From: Nonomuraea turcica
GTDB lineage: Bacteria; Actinomycetota; Actinomycetes; Streptosporangiales; Streptosporangiaceae
DNA length: 64,000 nucleotides
NCBI RefSeq assembly: GCF_030718205.1
Contig: NZ_JAUZQF010000008.1
Coordinates: forward strand, 364,413-428,412
Direction: 5' to 3'
Part shown: positions 42,901-50,849 of the stretch, in pieces
Layout: each line of letters opens with the position of its first letter
Numbering within the stretch: position 1 is the first letter of the stretch
Made by a program: the position numbers and the translations under genes
Notes under the pieces: model-generated
What the model was told of the DNA's origin: nothing
Seen by the model: the letters and a program-made list of their open reading frames with translations, nothing else
The model's database searches: none

Positions 42901-43107
42901 CTGCGAAACGCGTACCTGCAGCGCGCCCGCCGGGTTGCCCGGCGGCTCCTCGCCCCACAGGTCGTCGACCAGCCGGTCCACGGACACCGGGTGACCTTCG
43001 TGGACGAGCAGGTCCACGAGCAGCGCCCGGACCTTGAGCCCGGGGATCGTGACGACCTCCCCGGCATCGGTCCACACACCCAGCGGTCCCAGCACCCCAA
43101 AACGCAT
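39958..43107 (-). CDS. SARP/AfsR-type regulator (BTAD, NB-ARC-like ATPase, TPR)
   Basis: 1049 residues. N-terminal OmpR-like winged helix (FGVLGPLGVW), bacterial transcriptional activation domain (~95-245), STAND ATPase with Walker A GSGGVGKT (Lys297) and LLVLDNCEHV, then helical TPR-like repeats to the end. The start is ATG 43107; GTG 43116 would add three residues. Such proteins activate nearby genes, often for antibiotics or stress. The divergent MFS exporter 90 bp away is the best target candidate. No biosynthetic cluster is visible here. Confidence 0.93.
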   Translation of the reverse strand: MRFGVLGPLGVWTDAGEVVTIPGLKVRALLVDLLVHEGHPVSVDRLVDDLWGEEPPGNPAGALQVRVSQLRKALEDAEPGGKNLVVSRAPGYLLRPDPGALDAERFAHLLTQAEAADSPRTRAKLLGEALGLWRGPAYADFADEEYTRSAIVRLEEQRLSALEQHAEARLELGEHGLLVGELGDLVARHPLRERLRAVHMRALYRAGRQSEALASYGELRERLADELGLDPGPDLVALHQAILGQDPSLSVPADRPLTNLPAALSKLIGRDEALAEVCALVGEERLVTLTGSGGVGKTRLALESANQLLDAFADGAWLVELDQGVQAGLEQAARAPAEAVMTALDIREGADAADVAGQLVGALRQRRMLLVLDNCEHVVEEVAELAELLLRACPGLRILATSREPLAVDGEVLWSVPPLDVPASADLTVMARSEAVRLFVTRAAAAARGFALDAGNAQAVAQLCRRLDGIPLALELAATRVRALGVHGVVARLDDRFRLLASGQRGAPARQQTLTAVIDWSWDLLSDEERRVLRRLAAHAEGCTLEAAESVCGELGLDVLDLLARLVDRSLVVVVDTPSGVRYRLLESVSAYSLARLSDAGELDRVRLAHLRHYLALAEQAEPKLYGHEQRGWLLRLDAEAANMRTALDTAIAMKDADGAARLVNALTWYWFLRGRLAEGRRSLAAALSVVAEPSAPRARAAAWHAGFAVTLGEQVAWGPALEAVADPGERARAEMFLSLHVGDMATGQELMRRALTTFRAVGDRWGVAVALTRQAMDAFTQRDVEALERLAGESVQLFTELGDRWGLLQATEWQASVAEMAHDTERANRLFGEGLRMAEDLGLWPEVATRTAWLGWIAMQSGDYDRAIEISERAMKLAADQGYKDGETQAELGLAYAARRAGRLELAEEHLLRLLEGVPRGPEVEPVMFLPDVLLELGHLAELRGDPAEALALHAEALAASQKIGDPRSAVSVVEGAASASGATEKAARLLGLAAAAREHHQTPAGPWELSEIERISARVRDALGAEAFEAAYADGAALKLEDAPKLL

Positions 43108-43196
43108 GCTCGTCACCCTATGCGCGGCTTTAAGTCCACGAAAAGAACATCGGAAGACCCGTACCGGACCGTGGAGGCAACGGAAAGGGGAACCCG

Positions 43197-44684
43197 ATGA
43201 ACACCTCCACGCTCGCCGGGCGGCGCGAATGGACCGGCCTGGCCATCCTGGCCTCCGTGGCCCTCCTGCTCTCCATCGACGTCAGCGTCCTGTACCTGGC
43301 ACTTCCGCACCTCAGCGCCGACCTCGGCGCCACCGCCTCGCAGCAACTGTGGATCATGGACGTGTACTCGTTCTTTTTGGCCGGCTTCTTGGTGACCATG
43401 GGGACGCTGGGCGACAGGATCGGCCGCCGCAGGCTTCTCGTGATCGGCGCGGCGGCCTTCGGCGCGGCGTCGGTGCCGGCCGCGTACGCGGTGAGCGCCG
43501 AGATGCTGATCGCCGCCAGGGCGTTGCTCGGGATCGCCGGGGCGACGCTGCTGCCGTCGTCGCTGGCGCTGATCAGGAACATGTTCAGGGACGGCAAGCA
43601 AATGGGGACCGCGATCGGGCTCTGGTACGGCTGCTTCATGCTGGGCATGGCGGTCGGCCCGCTGGTGGGCGGGCTGCTGCTGGAGCACTTCTGGTGGGGC
43701 TCGGCGTTCCTGATGGGGGTGCCGTTCATGGTGCTGGTGCTGGTGGCGGGCCGGACGCTGCTGCCGGAGTACCGCGACCCCAACGCCGGCCGTCTCGACC
43801 TGGCCAGCGTCGCGTTGTCGCTGGCGACGATCCTGCCGGTCGTGTACGGGCTCAAGGAGGCCGCCAGGAGCGGCTGGCAACCGACGTCCGTGGTGGCGAT
43901 CGCGGCCGGGGCGGCATTCGGCGTGATGTTCCTCCGCCGCCAGCGCCGCCTCGCGGACCCGCTGCTCGACCTGCGCCTGTTCGCCAACCGCCCGTTCGCC
44001 GCCACTCTCGGGATCATGCTGCTCAGCGGCATCGTCATGGCCGGCACGACGCTGATGACCACCCAGTACCTGCAGACCGTCCAGGCGCTGTCCCCGCTTG
44101 AGGCAGGGTTGTGGCTGCTGCCGCAGAACATCGCCATGATCGTGGCCCTGACGCTGGCTCCGGCGATCGCGCGCCGCGTCGGCGCCGCGTACGTGATGGC
44201 GGCCGGTCTGGCGGTGAGCGCCGTGGGGTTGTTCCTGCACACGCAGGTGCCGGAGCTCGCGAGCTCCGGCGGCCTCGGGCTGGTCGTGACCGGCCTCGTC
44301 CTGGCCTCCGCGGGCATCGCGCTGCCGATGGGCGTGGGCAGCGGGGTGATGATGACGGCTGCGCCCCCGGAGAAGGCCGGGTCGGCGGCGTCGCTGTCGG
44401 AGACGAGCGGCGAGTTCGGCGTCGCGGTGGGCGTGGCAGCGATGGGCAGCCTGGGCACCGCCGTCTACCGGGCCGAGCTCCCCGACCGGTTGCCGGTGGA
44501 GGCGGCCCGCGAGAGCATCACCGCCGCGGTGACCGCCGCCAGGGACCTGCCGGAGGTGCTCGACCTGGCCCGCGCCGCCTTCACCACCGGACTCAACACG
44601 GTGGCCGCGGTCGGCACGATCATCTTTGCCGCCCTGGCCGTCGCCACGATCGCGGTCCTGCGGCGGCACGACACCGCCGCGTGA
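43197..44684 (+). CDS. MFS drug exporter of the DHA2 (EmrB/QacA) family
   Basis: 495 residues with about 14 helices. Motif A variant GTLGDRIGRRRLL between helices 2 and 3, motif D1-like SIDVSVLYLALPHLSADL in helix 1. Proton-driven export of drugs or own metabolites. GAAAGGGG ribosome site. Divergent from the SARP regulator, which may respond to and control it. Confidence 0.92.
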   Translation: MNTSTLAGRREWTGLAILASVALLLSIDVSVLYLALPHLSADLGATASQQLWIMDVYSFFLAGFLVTMGTLGDRIGRRRLLVIGAAAFGAASVPAAYAVSAEMLIAARALLGIAGATLLPSSLALIRNMFRDGKQMGTAIGLWYGCFMLGMAVGPLVGGLLLEHFWWGSAFLMGVPFMVLVLVAGRTLLPEYRDPNAGRLDLASVALSLATILPVVYGLKEAARSGWQPTSVVAIAAGAAFGVMFLRRQRRLADPLLDLRLFANRPFAATLGIMLLSGIVMAGTTLMTTQYLQTVQALSPLEAGLWLLPQNIAMIVALTLAPAIARRVGAAYVMAAGLAVSAVGLFLHTQVPELASSGGLGLVVTGLVLASAGIALPMGVGSGVMMTAAPPEKAGSAASLSETSGEFGVAVGVAAMGSLGTAVYRAELPDRLPVEAARESITAAVTAARDLPEVLDLARAAFTTGLNTVAAVGTIIFAALAVATIAVLRRHDTAA

Positions 44685-44705
44685 CCCTTGAGCCCATCGC
44701 CGGAC

Positions 44706-45068
44706 TCAGTCATCCCGTGCCGAGGGCGGTGCCTTCCTTGCCGACCCCCGGAAGAGCTCGGCATCGTAGCGACGGTCGTTGTCGTCGAGTTTCGCCTTCG
44801 CCGCCTCCACCAGGTCCACGCCCAGCACGTCGGCCAGCCGTACCAGGTAAAGCGTCACATCGCCCAGTTCGGTACGCATCCTGGCGAGCGCATCGGGATC
44901 CGGACTCCGCGACTCGTCGGCGGTGAGCCACTGGAACTCCGCCACCAGCTCCCCCACCTCACCCGCCAGCGCCATCACGAGGTTCTTGGGTGTGTGGAAC
45001 TGCTCCCAGTCCCTGACCCGGGCGAACTCGCGCAACCGTACGGCAAGGTGCTCCAACTCCGTCGTCAC
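44706..45068 (-). CDS. MazG-like nucleotide pyrophosphohydrolase
   Basis: 120 residues from a GTG. RDWEQFHTPKNLVMALAGEVGELVAEFQWL, given here as two pieces RDWEQFHTPKNL and GEVGELVAEFQW, plus RTELGDVTLYLVRLAD carry the EExxE...ExxD metal pattern of MazG/RS21-C6 (dCTPase). Hydrolyses (d)NTPs to monophosphates, probably to clean the pool. A longer frame to 45140 has an Arg/Cys-rich leader and is unlikely. Confidence 0.88.
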   Translation of the reverse strand: MTTELEHLAVRLREFARVRDWEQFHTPKNLVMALAGEVGELVAEFQWLTADESRSPDPDALARMRTELGDVTLYLVRLADVLGVDLVEAAKAKLDDNDRRYDAELFRGSARKAPPSARDD

Positions 45069-45175
45069 GACGCACGACCTTACCCAGACCCGCCTACGTC
45101 GACCGCCCGGGCACTCCCGGCTCGGGCGGTTCAAACACAAGATCGATGGAAGTCACAGCGTGTACGCTTCCGCGC

Positions 45176-46756
45176 GTGTCGGAATTATCGGTGCCTGGCT
45201 ACGAAATCAAGGGCGTACTGGGGCAGGGAGGCTTCGGCGTCGTGTACCTCGCCCTGCAGTCGGCCGTGGGCCGTGAGGTCGCGCTCAAGGTCGACAACCG
45301 GGTCCTGCTGTCCGACCGCGACCGGCGCCGCTTCCTCCGCGAGGTCACGTCGGCCGGCGCCCTGTCCGGCCACCCCCACGTCGTCCCGGTCTACGACGCC
45401 GGACTGCTGCCCGACGGGCGGCCCTACATGGTGCTGGAGCTGTGCCCCGGCGGCTCACTGGCCGGCCGCCGCCTCAGCCCTGCCGAGGCCCGCGACGTCG
45501 GCGTACGCATCGCCGACGCCCTGGCCGCCGCACACGCGCAAGGCGTCCTGCACCGCGACGTCAAGCCCGGCAACATCCTCATCAATCGGTACGGCCAGGT
45601 GGCCCTGTCGGACTTCGGCCTGGCCACCATGCCCGCCTCCGGCCCCGAAGCGTCCGTGACCCGCGAGTCGCTGACCCCGTCCTACGCGCCGCCCGAAGCT
45701 TTCGAACTGGCCGAGCCGAGCCCGGCCGGTGACGTGTACGCCCTGGCGGCCACCATCTACGCCCTGCTGTCCGGCCGCCCGCCGCGCTTCCCGGAGAGCG
45801 GTGTGCCGAACCTGGCCATGATCCTGGCCCTGCACCGCCTCCCGGTCCCCGACATCCCCGGCGTACCACTCGAACTGACCGCCGTGCTGCGTCAGGCCCT
45901 GGCGAGCGACCCCCGCCAGCGCACGCCCAGCGCCGCCGCCTTCCGCGACGCGCTGGCCGCCGTCCCGCTGGGCCCGTCGTCAGGCCGCCACGCCGCCCCT
46001 CCGCCGGGCTCCCACGCCGCCGTGCCGTTCACACCCTCCGTACCATCGCCCGTCAACCGGCCGATGCCCCCACAGGGGCCGGGGGTCGCGCACCAGCACA
46101 CCAACCCGCCTGTGGGCAGCCAGCCGGACACCCGGCCACCCGCACCCCATGGCATCAACAAGGCCCTGGTCGCGATCACCGCCGCCCTGACCCTGGTCAT
46201 CGTGGTAGGCGGCGGAGCAGTCATCTACACGCAGATCTTCGAGCAGCCGGACGGGACCCCACAGGCCCAGCCCAGCAGCACGGCTGCGACCACGCAAAAG
46301 ACCAAAAAGCCCACGCAGGAGCCGGCCAGCGTCTTCACCGGCCTGGACACGTACACGGAGAACTGCCCCGCCGCCAAGGTGCGCGGCGCCGGCGCGGCTT
46401 GCGTACGGGAGTCGGAGTGCTGGGGCGGCATGGTCATCATCGTGGGCGACACGAAGGCCAGGCGGCTCGGCTGCGAGGAGACCCACTCTTGGGAGACCTT
46501 CGCCGTCGCCCCCATCCCCAAGGACGCCGAGACCTACGTGCAGCAGGACCTCGCCAAACATCCGACGGTGAAGCGCGTCTGCAGCCGCGCTGTCCTGCTC
46601 GCCAGCAGGGTCGGCACGGCAAGGACCATCGCCACCGCCCGGTGGTCGTCCGACGTCATGCCACCGTCTCAGGCTCAGTTCGAGGACGGGGTCCGCTTCT
46701 ATCGTTGCGTCGGCCGCGTGAACGGCCAGGAACCCCGCAGGTCCTTCTTCCACTGA
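45176..46756 (+). CDS. Membrane-anchored serine/threonine protein kinase
   Basis: 526 residues from GTG 45176. Kinase domain: GQGGFGVVYLA, Lys38 in VALKVD, HRDVKPGN (Asp128), DFG (Asp146), SYAPPEAF. A Pro-rich linker (about 265-325), one membrane helix (~330-352) and a ~170-residue outer domain with several Cys (ENCPAAKV, ACVRESECWGG) follow. The outer domain is not PASTA; it may sense an unknown ligand. TACGCT 15 bp before the GTG is a possible -10, so a leaderless transcript is plausible; an ATG at 45146 is the alternative. Confidence 0.9.
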   Translation: MSELSVPGYEIKGVLGQGGFGVVYLALQSAVGREVALKVDNRVLLSDRDRRRFLREVTSAGALSGHPHVVPVYDAGLLPDGRPYMVLELCPGGSLAGRRLSPAEARDVGVRIADALAAAHAQGVLHRDVKPGNILINRYGQVALSDFGLATMPASGPEASVTRESLTPSYAPPEAFELAEPSPAGDVYALAATIYALLSGRPPRFPESGVPNLAMILALHRLPVPDIPGVPLELTAVLRQALASDPRQRTPSAAAFRDALAAVPLGPSSGRHAAPPPGSHAAVPFTPSVPSPVNRPMPPQGPGVAHQHTNPPVGSQPDTRPPAPHGINKALVAITAALTLVIVVGGGAVIYTQIFEQPDGTPQAQPSSTAATTQKTKKPTQEPASVFTGLDTYTENCPAAKVRGAGAACVRESECWGGMVIIVGDTKARRLGCEETHSWETFAVAPIPKDAETYVQQDLAKHPTVKRVCSRAVLLASRVGTARTIATARWSSDVMPPSQAQFEDGVRFYRCVGRVNGQEPRRSFFH

Positions 46757-46869
46757 CCTTCCACCGACGGAGATGACTCAACTGTTTTCACGGCGGCAGT
46801 CGGCGGTGAGGTCGCGGTATCCGGCTCATTCTCGAATGACTACGCCGCTGGACACCGACGCGGTGCGCC

Positions 46870-47033
46870 GGGCGCCGGTCCTGTGCGAGCGCCCCGGTGG
46901 ACGGGTGGGAGGCCGAACGTGGCCACCAGGTCCGGGCCCCCGCCAAAGACAACAATGCGGACAAGGCCTGTGTCCGTCACGGTGAGCACGCCGAGCGCGT
47001 TCGCCTCGGCATACGCGGCATCCCTCAGGTAGC
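46870..47033 (-). pseudogene. Remnant of a SnoaL-tailed sigma factor (or related NTF2-fold protein)
   Basis: On the minus strand one frame reads AYAEANALGVLTVTDTGLVR, then IVVFGGGPDLVATFGLPPV. That resembles the end of the SnoaL-like domain of ECF sigma factors of the SigJ/TIGR02960 kind. There is no intact coding upstream or a start. The rest of the 46757-47148 gap (392 bp) shows no gene. Confidence 0.45.
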
Positions 47034-47148
47034 GTGAGCCTCACGGTGCTCTCAACGGTCGTGCCCGTGGAGCCAAGAGATCCGCTCGTCCTCGTCCGGA
47101 ACGACCGTCGATCCGCATGCCAACCCCATTGCTCGCCGGGAGCAAGCC

Positions 47149-47589
47149 ATGAATGCCGCACGGTCACCACGTCCGCATTCCCTGCTCTCCATTTTAGGGG
47201 TGGTAGTGCTGCTCACCACATGCGGAACCAGGGTCGAATGCGGGCCGTGCCCAGGAAGTCGCGTGCAGTTGCAGGCAGACCAGCCGGTCCTGGCGGCTGG
47301 AAGGACATACGAGCTGTGCGACGCGCACAGATCTTGCCAGCGAGGCTCCTGGGTCATTCCCAGCGAAAACCACGCTACCGGCGCTCCCTTCCCGGTTCTC
47401 GTCGTCTCCCTTGCGGGAGACGCCGACCACTACTCGCGGCAGACGGTCACCGCAACGGTTCGAGACAGCGAAGGGCGGGTGGTGGGACGTGGACAGGCAA
47501 CCTTCCCCGAATACCCGCCGATGGAACGAAGAGAAACCTGCCAATGTTATGACGCGTTCACAGACCTCATTGTCAAGCATGGCGCCTGA
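47149..47589 (+). CDS. Small Cys-rich lipoprotein, unknown function
   Basis: 146 residues. Basic N-terminus, hydrophobic core and lipobox LLTTC. The mature part has six or more Cys (VECGPCPG, RSCQRGSW, CQCYD), suggesting disulfides outside the cell. ATG follows GGGAGCAAGCC. Base composition is lower in G+C than its neighbours. No family recognised. Confidence 0.62.
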   Translation: MNAARSPRPHSLLSILGVVVLLTTCGTRVECGPCPGSRVQLQADQPVLAAGRTYELCDAHRSCQRGSWVIPSENHATGAPFPVLVVSLAGDADHYSRQTVTATVRDSEGRVVGRGQATFPEYPPMERRETCQCYDAFTDLIVKHGA

Positions 47590-47779
47590 CACAGCGGCGT
47601 CTTTTGCTATTTCTACTACTGGACCGGATTCGAGACACAGGATTACTGCTTCCAAATTACCGCGGATAACATGGGCGACAAAACACGAAGCCCTAGACCG
47701 TGTGCACGTTGGCGCCTCCGTCTTGATTCTCTGGCTTGTGCGGCAGGTCGGCGTGAACGATCGCAACTCGGCAGTGTGC

Positions 47780-48103
47780 GTGCCACCTGCCCGTGGTCAT
47801 CGACGTACGCCGACCATGTTGATCACCGCCATGACTCTTATCACCGCCGCCTGTTCATCGAGGGACGCAGAACAGTTCCACATCACCAACGCCACGCAGG
47901 ACGCTGTCACCGTGAGCTGGTCCCGTGACGTCAAGCCCTTCGCGACTTTCCCTCCCGGTGAAGGAATCAGCTTGAGTATTCCCGCTGGTCGATGCGCGGA
48001 GCCCCAGCCCGGAGACACGCTGATTGCTCGTTCGAGCAAGGGCAGGATCTACAGTTACGGCCCGCCGATCTGTTACGGAGCACGTTGGAAGATCGGAAGC
48101 TGA
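47780..48103 (+). CDS. Small lipoprotein, unknown function
   Basis: About 107 residues from GTG 47780, or 95 from ATG 47816. The longer form gives the usual basic start (RGHRR) before the hydrophobic stretch and lipobox ITAAC. A short beta-rich domain (FHITNATQDAVTVSW, GEGISLSIPAGRC) with three Cys follows. Start uncertain; no family recognised. Confidence 0.55.
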   Translation: MPPARGHRRTPTMLITAMTLITAACSSRDAEQFHITNATQDAVTVSWSRDVKPFATFPPGEGISLSIPAGRCAEPQPGDTLIARSSKGRIYSYGPPICYGARWKIGS

Positions 48104-48179
48104 TTCTCGTCGAGCGCGGGAGGACCTGGGCTGGATCCAGCTCTCGCTGAGCAATGGGTGCGCTCGGGAAAACCGCGCG

Positions 48180-48383
48180 CACCTGCAAATGCCAGGCAGC
48201 CCGGGCATGCTCGGCGGTCGCGTCCACACGCCCGAGATCTGTGCTGGCCCACGCTATGAAGGTCATCGCCCATCCGGCGATCAGGTACAGGTCCCGGCGG
48301 TGACACGGAGACTGATGCCCTTCCAGGAGCATCAGGGCCTCATCGCGTACCCGTCGTACCTCCACGAGGTGGTAATTGGGCAA
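48180..48383 (-). pseudogene. Fragment of an XRE-type regulator's C-terminal domain
   Basis: Minus strand reads VRRVRDEALMLLEGHQSP, then RRDLYLIAGWAMTFIAWAS and TDLGRVDATAEHARAAW. This is the tetratricopeptide-like tail common in Streptomyces/Nonomuraea XRE regulators. No helix-turn-helix, start codon or matching end remains, so it is a broken piece. It fills most of the 48104-48405 gap. Confidence 0.65.
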
Positions 48384-48405
48384 CGGGCGGGTGAGGGCGG
48401 GGAAC

Positions 48406-49416
48406 CTACTCGTATCTGGCGGTGCTCTCGCGGACGATCAGTTCGGTGGCCAGTTCCACCCGCTTGGTCTCCGGGACCTCGCCCCGACCCATCGCCAGCA
48501 CCGTACGGGTGGCCAGCGCCGCCATCTCCTGCAGCGGTTGGCGCACCGTGGTCAGAGGCGGCCAGGCCGACTTCGCCAAGGGCAGGTCGTCGAAGCCGAC
48601 CACGCTCAGGTCCTCGGGCACGCGCAACCCTCGCTGCCGGGCCGCCTCGAAGACGCCGAACGCCATCAGGTCGCTGCCGGCGAAGATGGCCGTCGGAGGG
48701 GATGGCAGGGACAGCAGGGCGTGGCCTTCATCGTGGCCCGAGTCCACCAGGAACGTTCCGCGTCTTATCAACTCGGGGACGACGGGCACGCCGGCCGTTT
48801 CCAACGCCGCGCGATAGCCGTCGATGCGGGCCTGGCTGCAGAGCATGTCGGCGGGGCCGCTGATCATGCCGATTCTGCGGTGGCCCAGCTCGAGGAGGTG
48901 CCGGGTGGCGGCCAGGCCGCCGTTCCAGTTCGTCGCCCCCACCGAGACCACGCCCGGGGCCGGCTCGCCTTCCGGGTCCACTACCGCGAACGGCAGGGAG
49001 CGGGCGCTCAGCTGGGACTGGATGCCGGTGGACAGGCGGGAGGCGACGATCACCACGCCGTCCGTCCTGCGGGCGGCCAGCCGTTCCAGCCAGTCTCGTC
49101 CCGGACCGGCGTGGGTGTGCAGGACCGAGATGACCACACTGGCGCCGGCCTCGTGGGCGGCGCTTTCCGCGCCGCGCACGATCTCCATGGCCCAGGGTGA
49201 CTCGATCTCGGCGAAGACCAGGTCGACCAGGCCGGCAGGGGTGTCGTCCTGGCTTACGCGGCGTTGGTAGCCGTGTTCTTGGAGTAGTCGTTCGACCCTG
49301 TGGCGGGTCGCCGGGGCGACCTCCGGGCGCCCGTTGATGACCTTGGAGACCGTGGGGATGGACACTCCGGCCTCTTCCGCGATCAGTGCGATCGTGACCC
49401 GCCTCTTCGCTGACAC
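48406..49416 (-). CDS. LacI-family regulator of the GH5 locus
   Basis: 336 residues from GTG 49416. Helix-turn-helix VTIALIAEEAGVSIPTVSKVINGRPEV and a full sensor domain (VVGFDDLPLAKSAWPPLTTVRQP). Divergent from the binding-protein gene. Two CGAAA-N-TTTCG palindromes in the 146-bp spacer, one near each start, match the motif known for the actinobacterial BxlR/xylan repressors, so it should repress both directions. Confidence 0.92.
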   Translation of the reverse strand: MSAKRRVTIALIAEEAGVSIPTVSKVINGRPEVAPATRHRVERLLQEHGYQRRVSQDDTPAGLVDLVFAEIESPWAMEIVRGAESAAHEAGASVVISVLHTHAGPGRDWLERLAARRTDGVVIVASRLSTGIQSQLSARSLPFAVVDPEGEPAPGVVSVGATNWNGGLAATRHLLELGHRRIGMISGPADMLCSQARIDGYRAALETAGVPVVPELIRRGTFLVDSGHDEGHALLSLPSPPTAIFAGSDLMAFGVFEAARQRGLRVPEDLSVVGFDDLPLAKSAWPPLTTVRQPLQEMAALATRTVLAMGRGEVPETKRVELATELIVRESTARYE

Positions 49417-49430
49417 GATCGGGAGTGTAG

Positions 49431-49443
49431 CCGAAAGTTTCGG
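49431..49443 (-). promoter_or_regulatory. CCGAAA-G-TTTCGG operator near the LacI start
   Basis: Perfect 13-bp odd palindrome 15 bp upstream of the LacI GTG. Same core as the site at 49527-49537. Likely autoregulatory. Confidence 0.65.
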
Positions 49444-49468
49444 TTTGGCGTCGCTCAGGGCCGAGGTG

Positions 49469-49537
49469 TTGACGCTTTACGTGGCGTTTACTTAAGCTCC
49501 GGACAAAGAAATTATCGGGGGGTTCACGAAACTTTCG
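49469..49537 (+). promoter_or_regulatory. GH5-locus promoter and CGAAA-C-TTTCG operator
   Basis: TTGACG (49469-49474) and TTAAGC (49492-49497) are 17 bp apart. The palindrome CGAAACTTTCG (49527-49537) lies downstream of the expected start of transcription, a blocking position. The same 11-mer is reported upstream of Streptomyces xylanase genes and fits CGAA-N-TTCG of BxlR. Confidence 0.65.
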
Positions 49538-49562
49538 CCGGTCACTTGAGGAAAGGACCCCT

Positions 49563-50849
49563 ATGAAACGCAGTGTGGTGTTGATCGCGACCGCCGTGCT
49601 CGTAGCCGGTTGTGGTGGTGGCGGTGGGGGAACCGCGACCTCCCCGAGCCAGGGCGGCGGATCGCCGGCGAAGGTCACGCTCGAGTGGTGGCACCTCTCG
49701 ACCGCCGAGCCCCTCAAGACGCTGTGGGCGCAGCGGGCCAAGGAATTCGAGGCCAAGAACCCGAACGTCACCATCAAGGCCACGGTCCTGGAGAACGACG
49801 CCTACAAGGCCAAGCTCACCACGCTCACCCAGTCGGGCAAGGCGCCCGACATCTTCGCCTCGTGGGGCGGCGGCGTGTTGAAGCAGCAGATCGACGCGGG
49901 GCTCGTCAAGGACATCACCGGCGACGTCGCCGACGTCCTGCCGAACTTCACGCCCGCGGCACTCAGCGCGTACCAGCTCGACGGTAAGACGTACGGTCTG
50001 CCCACCGACATCGGCATGGTGGGTTTCTGGTACAACAAGAAACTTTTCGAGAAGGCTGGCATCACCGAGCCGCCGGCCACCTGGGCGGCGTTCCTCGAGG
50101 ACGTCAAGAAGCTCAAGGCGGCGGGCGTCACCCCGATCGCCCTGGCCGGCAAGGAGAAGTGGCCCGGGCACTACTACTGGGCCTACCTCGCCATGCGCAT
50201 CGCCGGACTCGACGCGCTCAAGCAGGCCGCGGTGGACAAGGACTTCACCAAGCCCGACTTCATCGCCGCGGGGCAGCAGGTGAAGGCGCTGGCCGACCTG
50301 CAGCCGTTCCAGAAGGGCTTCCTCGGCGCGGCCTACTCGACCCCTGACGGTCAGTCGGCCACGGTGAGCAACGGCAAGGCCGCCATGGAGTTGATGGGTC
50401 AGTGGGCGCCGGCCGTTCAGAAGGACTCCGGCAAGGGTCTCGGCGACGACCTCGGCTTCTTCCCCTTCCCCGCCGTCGAGGGCGGCAAGGGGTCGGCCAC
50501 GGACGCGTTCGGCGGAGGCGGCGGCCTGGTCGTGGGGGCGGACGCCCCCAAGGAGGCCCTGGACTTCGTGAAGTTCATGACCGAGATGGGCAACCACTCC
50601 AAGGCCGTGGAGGCCGGCGGCGTGCTGCCGGTGCTCAAGGGCGAGGAGAGCGCGGTCAAGGACCCGAACCTCAAGCAGGTGGCGACCATGCTGGCGAGCG
50701 CCGGCGGCTACCAGCTCTACCTCGACCAGGCGTACCCGCCGGCCGTCGGCCAGCAGGTCAATGACAGCGTGGCCGAACTGATCGCCGGCACCAAGACGCC
50801 GGAGGAAGTGGGCGCCGACATCACCGAAGTGGCCAAGAGCGAAGAATGA
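49563..50849 (+). CDS. Sugar ABC transporter substrate-binding lipoprotein
   Basis: 428 residues. Lipoprotein signal MKRSVVLIATAVLVAGCG and family-1 binding fold (LEWWHLSTAEPLKTLW; KAPDIFASWGGGVLKQQID). ATG has GAGGAAAGGA upstream. The stop overlaps the permease start (ATGA). Ligand unknown: beta-linked oligosaccharides by context (GH5 enzyme, BxlR-like operator). Confidence 0.92.
   Translation: MKRSVVLIATAVLVAGCGGGGGGTATSPSQGGGSPAKVTLEWWHLSTAEPLKTLWAQRAKEFEAKNPNVTIKATVLENDAYKAKLTTLTQSGKAPDIFASWGGGVLKQQIDAGLVKDITGDVADVLPNFTPAALSAYQLDGKTYGLPTDIGMVGFWYNKKLFEKAGITEPPATWAAFLEDVKKLKAAGVTPIALAGKEKWPGHYYWAYLAMRIAGLDALKQAAVDKDFTKPDFIAAGQQVKALADLQPFQKGFLGAAYSTPDGQSATVSNGKAAMELMGQWAPAVQKDSGKGLGDDLGFFPFPAVEGGKGSATDAFGGGGGLVVGADAPKEALDFVKFMTEMGNHSKAVEAGGVLPVLKGEESAVKDPNLKQVATMLASAGGYQLYLDQAYPPAVGQQVNDSVAELIAGTKTPEEVGADITEVAKSEE

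Noticed and set aside
39901..43200. 1099-residue open frame antisense to the SARP regulator
   Set aside because: Gln/Arg/Pro-rich shadow; the opposite strand codes a complete BTAD-ATPase-TPR protein.
39958..44684. An antibiotic biosynthesis cluster around the SARP regulator
   Set aside because: Neighbours are an exporter, a START-fold protein and a nucleotide hydrolase; no synthase or tailoring genes are present.
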